A stretch of DNA of 5,892 bases from Planctomycetaceae bacterium. GTDB taxonomy: Bacteria > Planctomycetota > Planctomycetia > Pirellulales > Thermoguttaceae. Positions 1 through 5,315 of the stretch are shown here, piece by piece. The notes beneath the pieces are model-generated. The model saw nothing but the letters and a program-made list of their open reading frames with translations, had not been told where the DNA came from and searched no databases. The DNA lies in NCBI GenBank assembly GCA_031257725.1, contig JAIROD010000608.1:1-5892 (forward strand), written 5' to 3'. Every line of letters begins with the position of its first letter. Within the stretch, counting starts at the first letter, position 1. The position numbers were made by a program, and so were the translations under genes.

Positions 1-12
1 TTCCTCCGAATG

Positions 13-74
13 ACCACCCCTAGCCCCTCCGAAGGAGGGGAATAATTCCCCTCCTTCGGAGGGGCAGGGGTGGT
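13..74. repeat. 62-bp near-perfect palindromic element
   Basis: The left arm (13-42) and right arm (46-74) are reverse complements apart from one extra A at 22, with a TAA loop. Each arm contains its own smaller palindrome, CCCCTCC-GAA-GGAGGGG, so the element can fold as one long hairpin or as two short ones. It lies about 180 bp downstream of the tsaD stop and is not followed by a clear T-run in either direction, so a terminator role is possible but not shown. GC-rich nested palindromes of this kind are usually dispersed REP-like or MITE-like repeats; copy number cannot be judged from one window. Confidence 0.85.
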
Positions 75-142
75 AAAAAATAAACTTCAATCTCCGAAAA
101 ATTCCACTGATATATTACCAATTTTTTATTTGCTGCCCATTT

Positions 143-212
143 GTTAACGACGGGGTTTACCCTGTGTTTTAGGGTTAAGTTGAACAACGCGGGGCAAGCC
201 CGCGCCGTTAAC
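143..212. repeat. 70-bp structured element with closing stem and two inner hairpins
   Basis: The ends GTTAACG (143-149) and CGTTAAC (206-212) pair perfectly. Inside are two hairpins: ACCCT/AGGGT (159-163 with 171-175) and GCGGG/CCCGC (189-193 with 199-203). Together these give a three-way-junction fold. The two halves of the element also resemble each other as an imperfect inverted repeat. It would be transcribed as the 3' end of the tsaD message. A further small hairpin, TTCGG/CCGAA (214-218 with 225-229), sits between it and the tsaD stop. It could be a dispersed repeat or a 3'-end processing or termination structure; no T-tract decides this. Confidence 0.7.
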
Positions 213-253
213 GTTCGGTAAATTCCGAATGATGAGAGATTCCCCTTTACTCA

Positions 254-1285
254 TTATCTGACCAGACCGGGAGAAACATCAAGGTCAAGTGTTTCGAAAA
301 GTCCGGCATGGAAACGTTCTAAAGCGATGGCGCCCATAACGGCGTTGTCGGTACACAACGCCGCCGGAGCAATAAAAAGACGAATAGGTTCCTTTTGGGC
401 GGCGTTCTCCATTTTCCGACGAAAACAACTGTTCGCCGCCACGCCGCCGCCAACACACAATGTCCGCATTCCGGTTGTTCGTAACGCCTGAATGGATTTG
501 CCGACCAGACAATCAACAACCGCTTCCTGAAAAGAAGCGGCAATATCCGCAATTTCTTGTTCTGATAATTCAGCGGCAATTGTTGCCGGATTGGTCGTTT
601 TACCTTGACCGACAAGCCGGTAACGTACCGCCGTTTTCAAACCGCTAAAACTGAACGCCAAACGTTCCGGTTCTTCAAGCAATGATCGTGGAAATTTGTA
701 CGCTTTGGGATTTCCTTTTTCCGCCGCTTTTTGGATGGACGGTCCGCCCGGATAAGGCAAACCAAGCATCGCCGCCACTTTATCAAACGCTTCACCCGCC
801 GCATCATCAATGGTTCCGCCCAGCGGAGTGAAATCGAGAGGAGTCGCGCAACAATATAAATTTGAATGTCCGCCGCTAATAATCAAACCAACACAAGGAA
901 ACGGGTCTTCTCGAAACGCAATTTTGCAGGCGTAAATATGCGCCTGAAGATGATTGACCGCAATGAGCGGTTTCTTTAACGCAACACAAAGCGTTTTCGC
1001 CGCCGAAAGACCAACCAGCAATGAACCGGCAAGACCCGGCGTAGTCGCAACCGCAATCGCATTCAGATCGGCAAGTTGGATTTTGGCACGGCTTATTGTT
1101 TCGTCAATAACAGGAACGATATTTTCCAAATGAGCGCGGGACGCAATTTCCGGTACCACGCCGCCGAATTTTTGATGCAATTTATCCTGCGACGCAACAA
1201 CGCTGCCGAGAACTTCAAGCGAATCGGTAATCACCGCCGCCGCCGTTTCATCACAAGTCGTTTCAATGGTCAAAATCTTAATCAT
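254..1285 (-). CDS. tsaD: tRNA N6-adenosine threonylcarbamoyltransferase TsaD
   Basis: TsaD transfers the threonylcarbamoyl group from threonylcarbamoyl-AMP to A37 of tRNAs reading ANN codons (t6A synthesis). It works in the cytoplasm with TsaB and TsaE, which are not in this window. The 343-residue protein has the usual family length and is complete. Visible marks are the N-terminal ETTCDET segment (8-14), the metal-ligand motif HLQAH with His112 and His116, the nucleotide-binding SGGH (137-140), GGGVAAN (279-285) and the third metal ligand Asp313 in CTDNA. The ATG at 1285 gives the canonical MIKILTIETTCDET start, although no clear Shine-Dalgarno sequence precedes it. The stop is TAA. The gene stands alone with repeat elements downstream. 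GC content is higher than in the accessory genes to the right. The identification is essentially certain. Confidence 0.98.
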   Translation of the reverse strand: MIKILTIETTCDETAAAVITDSLEVLGSVVASQDKLHQKFGGVVPEIASRAHLENIVPVIDETISRAKIQLADLNAIAVATTPGLAGSLLVGLSAAKTLCVALKKPLIAVNHLQAHIYACKIAFREDPFPCVGLIISGGHSNLYCCATPLDFTPLGGTIDDAAGEAFDKVAAMLGLPYPGGPSIQKAAEKGNPKAYKFPRSLLEEPERLAFSFSGLKTAVRYRLVGQGKTTNPATIAAELSEQEIADIAASFQEAVVDCLVGKSIQALRTTGMRTLCVGGGVAANSCFRRKMENAAQKEPIRLFIAPAALCTDNAVMGAIALERFHAGLFETLDLDVSPGLVR

Positions 1286-1413
1286 TTCGGAAATTTTTAA
1301 AAACGATTACTCCCTTCGTCCCATTACTCTAACAATCCTAATGTCCCCCAAAATTTTCCCTAGCGTTCACAGGCTGGTTGTCCAATTAGGTCAATTAAAG
1401 TAGAACATTGCGA

Positions 1414-1593
1414 GGTAGGCGATCCGTCCGCTGGACGGTCGCTACGGTTGAGATTTCACTGACACCAGGAAGGTTTGTTCCTGTCTATCGCACATCGATT
1501 CAATAATAAACCTAAACCGTTTTGCTGGGGCAAACCGTTTGGGAATCAGTGAAATCTCAACCGGCGCAACCTTTCGGCGAAAGGTTGCCTACC
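1414..1593. repeat. about 180-bp nested palindromic (MITE-like) element
   Basis: The outer ends GGTAGGC (1414-1420) and GCCTACC (1587-1593) are inverted. Inside them a perfect 18-bp inverted pair, CGGTTGAGATTTCACTGA (1445-1462) and its complement (1546-1563), frames an 83-bp centre. Extra hairpins fill both shoulders: GCGA-CCGTCC with GGACGG-TCGC (1419-1442) and GCAACCTTTC with GAAAGGTTGC (1566-1588). The centre holds CAGGAA/TTCCTG (1466-1483) and a direct repeat AAACCGTTT (1514-1522 and 1532-1540). No internal gene is visible and no target-site duplication is evident. The architecture fits a non-autonomous mobile repeat that inserted into, and truncated, the reading frame that ends at 1546. 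Confidence 0.8.
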
Positions 1594-1848
1594 ATCAAAT
1601 GACCAATCTACTGAATAATTACTTCGTAATTTTGATTTCGAAGAACCGAACAACGACGTAAAACCATCAAATGTAATAGTTTGTCCTATATCAGGTGAAT
1701 TCAAATAATCAAAACCTTTTACATAGCGGTACATCACCAGCGGTTCAGTTGTTTTGTATTTGAGTGCTGCCCGTTGCACATTAGCGACATGTTCAACCAC
1801 TTCTTTCCAATCCATGTCAGGCTCACCGTCTTTACCAACACAACTCAA
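1546..1848 (-). pseudogene. truncated ADP-ribosyltransferase-like protein
   Basis: The open frame gives 100 residues. A more natural start than the TTG at 1848 is the ATG at 1815, preceded by GGTGAG. The TTG overlaps the TGA of the upstream frame. Residues 33-70 contain TEPLVMYRYV, then GQTITFDGFTSLFGSS. This resembles the order Arg (in YR), spacer, G-x-x-I-x-x-x-GFTS seen around the Arg and STS motifs of R-S-E-type ADP-ribosyltransferase domains, found in toxins and in some phage head proteins. The strict STS triad is not intact (TSL), and the catalytic ExE region that should follow is missing. The final residues, RQPFAERLRRLRFH, and the stop are encoded by the palindromic element at 1414-1593, so the true C-terminus was lost by insertion. 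The family call is an inference from motif order and is moderately weak. Confidence 0.4.
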
Positions 1849-2218
1849 TGTTTTTCTTCAACTTCTTTTTGCCATCGTTCACGTTCCATCGCTACCCAAT
1901 TAATATATTTTTTCTTGTACGTTTTTTCTATCCATTCTCTAGCCCAACGATATGACGCACTTGGAAGGTTTATATTTTCCAAAATCAATTGTTCCAAGTT
2001 TTTAAGTTCTGTTTTGCTCCGTCAGAATGCAAAACAAAACCACGTTTCGGATTAATTCCAATAAGCGCAGTTGTCTCATTAGAAAATATAATCGTTGGAT
2101 AAACATCCAAAAACGACGCAGGAGGAATAAGACGATATGTAAAAGGTTCATCTGTCATACGTCCACGATTTCCCCAATATACTGCATCTTTCTGATTTTC
2201 AGTTTTTTCTACAGTCAT
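1845..2218 (-). pseudogene. frameshifted small gene, unknown function
   Basis: The first frame runs from ATG 2218 through about residue 67 and then derails to a stop at 1985. A second frame, read from 2018 (starting SKTELKNLEQ) to TGA 1845, is a convincing continuation. Restoring one base near 2018-2021 joins them into about 124 residues. The product is soluble-looking: an N-terminal half with IPPASFLDVYPTIIFS and ALIGINPKRGF, and a Trp-, Lys- and Arg-rich helical tail (SYRWAREWIEKTYKKK, then MERERWQKEVEEKH). I do not recognise the family. The stop overlaps the possible TTG start of the ADP-ribosyltransferase-like frame, so the two may have been translationally coupled or part of one larger gene. 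Translation initiation signals are strong, suggesting recent activity or a sequencing indel. Confidence 0.5.
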
Positions 2219-2225
2219 TGTATAT

Positions 2226-2266
2226 CTCCTTTTATTATATTATACCATAAAATATAAACAATACAA
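2226..2266 (-). promoter_or_regulatory. promoter and Shine-Dalgarno site of the frameshifted gene
   Basis: On the minus strand AAGGAG (2231-2226) lies 7 nt before the ATG at 2218, the best ribosome binding site in the window. Just upstream are two overlapping TATAAT boxes (2244-2239 and 2239-2234). A TTGTAT hexamer (2266-2261) sits 16 nt before the first, a reasonable sigma70-type -35/-10 pair. The promoter starts only a few bases after the stop of the preceding minus-strand fragment (2269), so the gene probably had its own transcription start. Confidence 0.5.
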
Positions 2267-2268
2267 TT

Positions 2269-2466
2269 CTAAAACTCAACAACATCTGACGGTATCACTT
2301 CAACTATCATTTTAGGCGGATCCGTTGTTACATAACGTTCTAATAAACGCACCATCGTTCTATGCGGAAGCGCAATTTCATCTAAACTCTGAAACGATGT
2401 ACCATTATTCCCTATTGGAATAAAGCGGTGGTTGCTAAATTCGGGCGCGCGGATAAGGTATAAATA
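2269..2466 (-). pseudogene. 5'-truncated gene remnant, unknown function
   Basis: This frame is open for 65 residues after an upstream in-frame TAA (2469-2467) and ends with TAG at 2269-2271. It has no start codon near its open end, so it is a 3' remnant. The sequence from about residue 11 is protein-like: NHRFIPIGNNGTSFQSLDEI, then ALPHRTMVRLLERYV, then PPKMIVEVIPSDVVEF. I do not recognise the family. Its first residues (LYLIRAPEF) are encoded by the inverted repeat at 2427-2463, which marks where the original gene was cut. It runs in the same direction as the two broken genes downstream of it, and its loss probably accompanied the IS insertion. Confidence 0.4.
2427..2463. repeat. left copy of inverted repeat flanking the IS
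   Basis: Read on the plus strand this is GGTGGT-4 nt-AAATTCGGGCGCGC (2427-2450), then ATAAGGTATAA (2453-2463). It is the reverse complement of 3859-3904, with perfect blocks of 6, 14 and 11 bp. It lacks about 9 bp present in the right copy between the 14- and 11-bp blocks. On the plus strand it can encode VVAKFGRADKV followed by stop, a diverged match to the end of the fragment at 3859-4107. Confidence 0.7.
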
Positions 2467-2499
2467 TTACTAATTTTCCCCTTACCCCATTATCCGTTT

Positions 2500-2793
2500 A
2501 TGAGCCGAAAACGTCTCGTTTATTCATCGTCCTTTAAAGCGAAAGTTGCGCTTGCGGCAGTGAAGCAGGATCGAACGATTTCCGAGCTTGCGTCGCATTT
2601 CAAGATTCATCCCCAACTTGTTGCGAAATGGAAATCCCACCTGCTTGCGACTGTCGAAACGTGTTTTCAAGATGGTCGCAAAAAAGTGAAACCTATCGAA
2701 CCGAGCATGGAACAATTGTATCAACAAATCGGTCAACTCAAAGTAGAGTTGGACTTTTTGAAAAAAAAATCTGAGGAGTTCTCCGCGTTGTAA
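2500..2793 (+). CDS. IS3-family transposase OrfA (helix-turn-helix subunit)
   Basis: The 97-residue protein is complete. Residues 1-60 form the basic helix-turn-helix DNA-binding region typical of OrfA (MSRKRLVYSSSFKAKVALAA, then TISELASHFKIHPQLVAKWK). Residues 70-92 form a leucine-zipper-like coiled coil (QLYQQIGQLKVELDFLKKK) used for multimerisation. OrfA binds the IS ends and supplies the N-terminus of the OrfAB fusion transposase made by frameshifting. A run of nine A residues lies at 2761-2769 where such frameshifting would be expected, but OrfB is in the +1 rather than the -1 frame relative to OrfA. The ATG at 2500 gives the usual family start; no good Shine-Dalgarno site precedes it. 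Confidence 0.93.
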   Translation: MSRKRLVYSSSFKAKVALAAVKQDRTISELASHFKIHPQLVAKWKSHLLATVETCFQDGRKKVKPIEPSMEQLYQQIGQLKVELDFLKKKSEEFSAL

Positions 2794-3633
2794 GCCCCTG
2801 ATTGACGGTCACCATCACTCGGTTACGATTACAAAGCAATGCGAACTATTATCGTTTCCCCGTTCAAATTTTTATTACCAACCCGTCGTTGTTTCGCCTG
2901 TCGATCTCGATTTGATGAGCCGTATGGATCAGTTTCATTTTGAACATCCGAGTTACGGTTCTCGCCGTCTTGCTCGTCAGTTTGACCTGAGCCGTTACGA
3001 AGCGAAAAAGATGATGCAATTGTTACATCTCGAAGCGACTTATCCGAAACCAAAAAACAGTATTCCCCACGAAGAACACAAAAAATATCCGTATTTATTG
3101 CGTCATATTAAATCGTTACATTCCAACCATATATGGTCAACCGATATAACGTATCTTCCGTGGTTAATGGATTTATGTATTTGGTTGCGGTGATGGATTG
3201 GCACAGCCGTATGATATTAAGTTGGCGATTGAGTAACACGATGTAGGTGAATTTTTGTATCGAATGTTTACAATAGGCGTTTGACAATTTCGGCGAACCG
3301 GAGTATTTTAACAGTGATCAAGGTTCTCAATTTACGTCGCCGAAATTTCAACAATTGTTTACCGGTCATGCAACAAAAATCAGCATGGACGGCAAGGGAC
3401 GTTGGGTTGATAACGTTTTTATTGAACGCTTTTGGTGGACATTAAAGTATGAAGAACTGCACTTGAAACGTTACGAAACAGTCCATGAATTGTCGTCCGG
3501 TTTGGACGAATTTATCCGTTGGTACAATAATGAACGAATTCATTCGTCCTTATCGTACAAAACACCGGTCGAGGTGTATTGGGGCGGAGCCGGTGAAGTA
3601 CAAAAACCTGTTGAACTTCCAACTCGCTGGTAG
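2762..3633 (+). pseudogene. IS3-family transposase OrfB (DDE integrase), disrupted
   Basis: The frame opens at 2762, just after a TGA, within the A-run, and encodes the usual HTH_21-type leader (TITKQCELLSFPRSNFYYQP, then YGSRRLARQFD). The rve integrase core follows (WSTDITY). The frame breaks near 3161, where one base is missing (the first frame stops at 3193), and resumes from 3163 as VNGFMYLVAVMDWHSR. Two in-frame TAG codons (3244-3246 and 3274-3276) interrupt it before NSDQGSQFTS. The last part, open from 3277, runs to TAG 3633. All catalytic residues survive in DNA: Asp at 3143-3145, Asp at 3316-3318 and Glu at 3424-3426. The second Asp and the Glu are separated by exactly 35 residues, the IS3-family DD(35)E signature. 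Three lesions in an otherwise well-conserved sequence indicate recent inactivation or sequence error. Confidence 0.92.
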
Positions 3634-3858
3634 GTTTTCGGAGGCATGAGTAAAAAAGTCCTATTGAAAAAAAAACGTTATAGAAAAAAAACTCAATAGC
3701 CGAATAAAACTATTGAGGTGAAGTTAGGACTTCCTTAGTTTGGCTATTCCTGACAGGTTGTTCCTCAACAGTGCCTGCGTCCGCTTCACCAAACAAGAAT
3801 ATTTTAACAAATCTCTTGCAAAAAACAATCCCTATTTCAAAAAAATAAAGTGAAACAA
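3634..3858. other. noncoding region right of the transposase, with hairpins
   Basis: Directly after orfB, CTCAATAG (3692-3699) pairs perfectly with CTATTGAG (3710-3717) around a 10-nt loop. An outer pair AAGTCCT (3656-3662) with AGGACTT (3726-3732) can enclose it. Poly-A tracts lie between. This could be the transcription end, or part of the true right end, of the IS. From 3727 to 3852 a plus frame (SLAIPDRLFLNSACVRFTKQ and on to FKKIK) and a minus frame (VKRTQALLRNNLSGIAKLRK then stop) are both open and protein-like, but neither has a start or a recognisable family. I cannot choose between two tiny gene relics and a noncoding repeat. Confidence 0.4.
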
Positions 3859-3904
3859 TTATACCTTATTAGAAGCCAATGCGCGCCCGAATTTCTCGAC
3901 CACC
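3859..3904. repeat. right copy of inverted repeat flanking the IS
   Basis: On the plus strand this is TTATACCTTAT (3859-3869), GCGCGCCCGAATTT (3881-3894) and ACCACC (3899-3904), the reverse complement of the three blocks at 2427-2463. This copy keeps an extra segment, AGAAGCCAAT, between the first two blocks. On the minus strand it encodes the end VVEKFGRALASNKV-stop of the fragment at 3859-4107. Confidence 0.7.
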
Positions 3905-4107
3905 TCAGGACTATATAGATTTCCAAGAATAAATGTAGTTTCGCTAAAAGCACCAAACATTAGTGCACTACCAAGTGCTATAGAGACTATTGGTCGTATC
4001 AATCCATTAAAACGACACCAACTTGACGTGTTAGAAAAATACTTTAGAGATAATCCATAAATTATATGTTTACAAAGTTGAAATTTAGAGAAAAGTAACG
4101 AAAGAGT
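3859..4107 (-). pseudogene. membrane-protein fragment, possibly holin-like
   Basis: A minus-strand frame is open for 82 residues between TAA 4110-4108 and TAA 3861-3859 but has no ATG, GTG or TTG near its beginning. Its first 15 or so residues are AT-rich and may not be coding. From about residue 30 it reads convincingly: SWCRFNGLIRPIVSIALG, then SALMFGAFSETTFILGNLYS, then PEVVEKFGRALASNKV. This gives one or two hydrophobic helices after an Arg-Pro and a short basic tail. Small bacterial or phage membrane proteins, including some holins, have an Arg-Pro before the helix, but I cannot assign a family. The opposite strand is also open here (ending at TAA 4058-4060), so the coding strand is not certain. 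It is probably a gene that lost its 5' end. Confidence 0.4.
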
Positions 4108-4201
4108 TTATCTTGCTTAATTTTAAGTTACAACAAAAAATAATTTGAAACACATGAATACTGTGATTTTTCATCAAATTTCATCACCTGAAAAATAAAA
4201 G

Positions 4202-4210
4202 ATTATAACA
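4202..4210 (-). promoter_or_regulatory. extended -10 promoter candidate, leftward
   Basis: On the minus strand TGT-TATAAT (4210-4202) matches the extended -10 consensus exactly (TGnTATAAT). It lies about 95 bp upstream of the open end of the fragment at 3859-4107 and may have driven its intact ancestor. No good -35 hexamer is seen, which extended -10 promoters tolerate. The surrounding DNA is very AT-rich, so a chance match is possible. Confidence 0.35.
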
Positions 4211-4267
4211 GATTTTTGTGAAAAAATTAATTTTTTTTTAAAAACTCCCTTCTTTTTAGACAAATCC

Positions 4268-4276
4268 TGTTATACT
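4268..4276 (+). promoter_or_regulatory. extended -10 promoter candidate of the ankyrin gene
   Basis: TGT-TATACT (4268-4276) is a near-consensus extended -10 element ending only 10 nt before the ATG at 4287. Transcription would start within a few bases of the start codon, giving a leaderless or almost leaderless mRNA. This agrees with the absence of any Shine-Dalgarno sequence. The motif CTGTTATA(C/A)T also occurs in the divergent candidate at 4202-4210. 4108-4286 otherwise shows only AT-rich DNA. Confidence 0.4.
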
Positions 4277-4286
4277 TGTAATAAAC

Positions 4287-5315
4287 ATGAAAGCATTATT
4301 TGAAAATCAAAGCGTATTCGTTTGCCAATATTGGATGATACCATTTTTATTTTTTGTGTTTGTAATTATCTTGATAGGCATAGAACCAATTTATTCAGAT
4401 GAGCCAATTTATTCGAAAACCGATTTATTCTTGCAAGAATGGGATCAAGATGAACAAAAGAACAAGGATGCAGCTCGTTCAGTATATAAAAAGAGGATAG
4501 ATGCATTTTCCTATTTATCGCGAGAAACGAAAGAGCTTGGATACGCTTTAGCATCTGATGATTTTAGAACTGCAGATTCTTTGGCTGACAAAGCTGATTT
4601 AAATGCGAAAACCCCAGACGGCGACAATTTCCTTTATTGTTGTGCTCATTATGGTGTTTCTGATATTGTATATCCTCGTAGAATACAGTGGCTTATCAAT
4701 CATGGATTAAATATTGAACAGATGGTTGATTGTGGAATTCATGGTTCACTGCAAGATGATGGTTCGTTCAAGGAAATGCGAATCTATGAGACACTCATTG
4801 AAAACAATGTGAGTAATCCCTATGCTATTTTTTATCTTGCAGAAGAACATCCTGATATTGTGAATCAAAAAAATCCAGCGACAGGAAGAACACCATTAGG
4901 AAGAGCAGCATATTCTGGAAACAATAATTCAATCGAAGTTTTGCTCGCTTATAATGCTTCAATTGATTTACCAGATGACAAAGGGAACACTCCGCTGATT
5001 GAGGCAGTTATCCATCAGAACTATAGTACCGCTCTTCTTTTGGTCAGTTATGGAGCCAATGCAAACATACCGGTCACTGTAAATGAGTTTAATCAAGCCA
5101 CAGGAAATACTGATTTAGTGAAATACGAGAATGTACTGGATTTTTTAGTTCGGTCAACAAGATCAATTGAAGAGAACAAACACTATGAAGAGAAAGTCAA
5201 AAACTATGGTTTTCTTGACAGAGATATAAAATTCAACGCGAAAAAGGCACTTATCACTCTTCTAAAAAAGCAGGAGCGTCTCAAACAACTGGAACGTCCG
5301 AACGATCAAGAGTGA
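4287..5315 (+). CDS. membrane-anchored ankyrin-repeat protein
   Basis: The 342-residue protein has one strongly hydrophobic segment (about 15-32, YWMIPFLFFVFVIILIGI) preceded by Lys2 and followed by acidic residues, so it is probably an N-terminal anchor with the rest outside the cytoplasm; an uncleaved signal sequence is the alternative. A tandem EPIYS-D-EPIYS (33-43) and a charged helical linker follow. Ankyrin-type repeats are visible at about 109-142 (TPDGDNFLYCCAHYG, then WLINHGLNIE), 199-228 (TGRTPLGRAAYSG, then EVLLAYNASID) and 232-262 (KGNTPLIEAVIHQ, then LLLVSYGANANIP). The C-terminus is Lys- and Glu-rich and likely helical (ALITLLKKQERLKQLER). Such repeats bind protein partners; the partner is unknown. 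The gene is intact, ends in TGA, has lower GC than tsaD, and is alone on its strand. The start at 4287 is the first Met and places the anchor at the N-terminus. Confidence 0.85.
   Translation: MKALFENQSVFVCQYWMIPFLFFVFVIILIGIEPIYSDEPIYSKTDLFLQEWDQDEQKNKDAARSVYKKRIDAFSYLSRETKELGYALASDDFRTADSLADKADLNAKTPDGDNFLYCCAHYGVSDIVYPRRIQWLINHGLNIEQMVDCGIHGSLQDDGSFKEMRIYETLIENNVSNPYAIFYLAEEHPDIVNQKNPATGRTPLGRAAYSGNNNSIEVLLAYNASIDLPDDKGNTPLIEAVIHQNYSTALLLVSYGANANIPVTVNEFNQATGNTDLVKYENVLDFLVRSTRSIEENKHYEEKVKNYGFLDRDIKFNAKKALITLLKKQERLKQLERPNDQE

Larger units (their letters stand above)
2427..3904 (+). mobile_element. degenerate IS3-family insertion sequence, boundaries uncertain
   Basis: An orfA/orfB transposase pair (2500-3633) is bracketed by diverged inverted repeats at 2427-2463 and 3859-3904. 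These repeats may be the element's ends, or older repeats into which it inserted. They do not show the TG...CA ends usual for the IS3 family. The right repeat lies about 225 bp beyond orfB, longer than normal for IS3 elements. No target-site duplication is clear. The transposase is inactivated by a frameshift and two stops, so this copy cannot move by itself. Confidence 0.6.

Noticed and set aside
1..253. A CRISPR array or tandem repeat near the left edge.
   Set aside because: The repeated GC-rich units are inverted, not direct, and there are no regularly spaced repeats with unique spacers.
460..648. Open frames on the opposite strand of tsaD (460-648, 1076-1300) and other minus frames inside tsaD.
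   Set aside because: They are shadows of the well-conserved tsaD gene and show no independent start signals or family features.
2216..2232. AAGGAGATATAC before an ATG resembles the T7 gene 10 leader used in expression vectors, suggesting vector contamination.
   Set aside because: The match is only about a dozen bases and the flanking promoter and coding DNA show no vector or T7 sequence; it is a good natural ribosome binding site.
1774..2257. Plus-strand frames at 1774-2055 and 2027-2257.
   Set aside because: They lie opposite the minus-strand fragments, have low-complexity sequence and no ribosome binding site; the minus reading has a promoter and strong Shine-Dalgarno sequence.
240..2496. 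Similar short motifs TTCCCCTTTACTCATTATC (240-258) and TTCCCCTTACCCCATTATCC (2476-2495), plus ATTACTC twice at 1303-1328, might be relics of heptamer repeats.
   Set aside because: The similarity is short, imperfect and in low-complexity pyrimidine-rich DNA; there are not enough units in this window to call a repeat family.
2829..3053. Minus-strand frame opposite orfB.
   Set aside because: It overlaps conserved IS3 transposase sequence in antisense and has no supporting signal.
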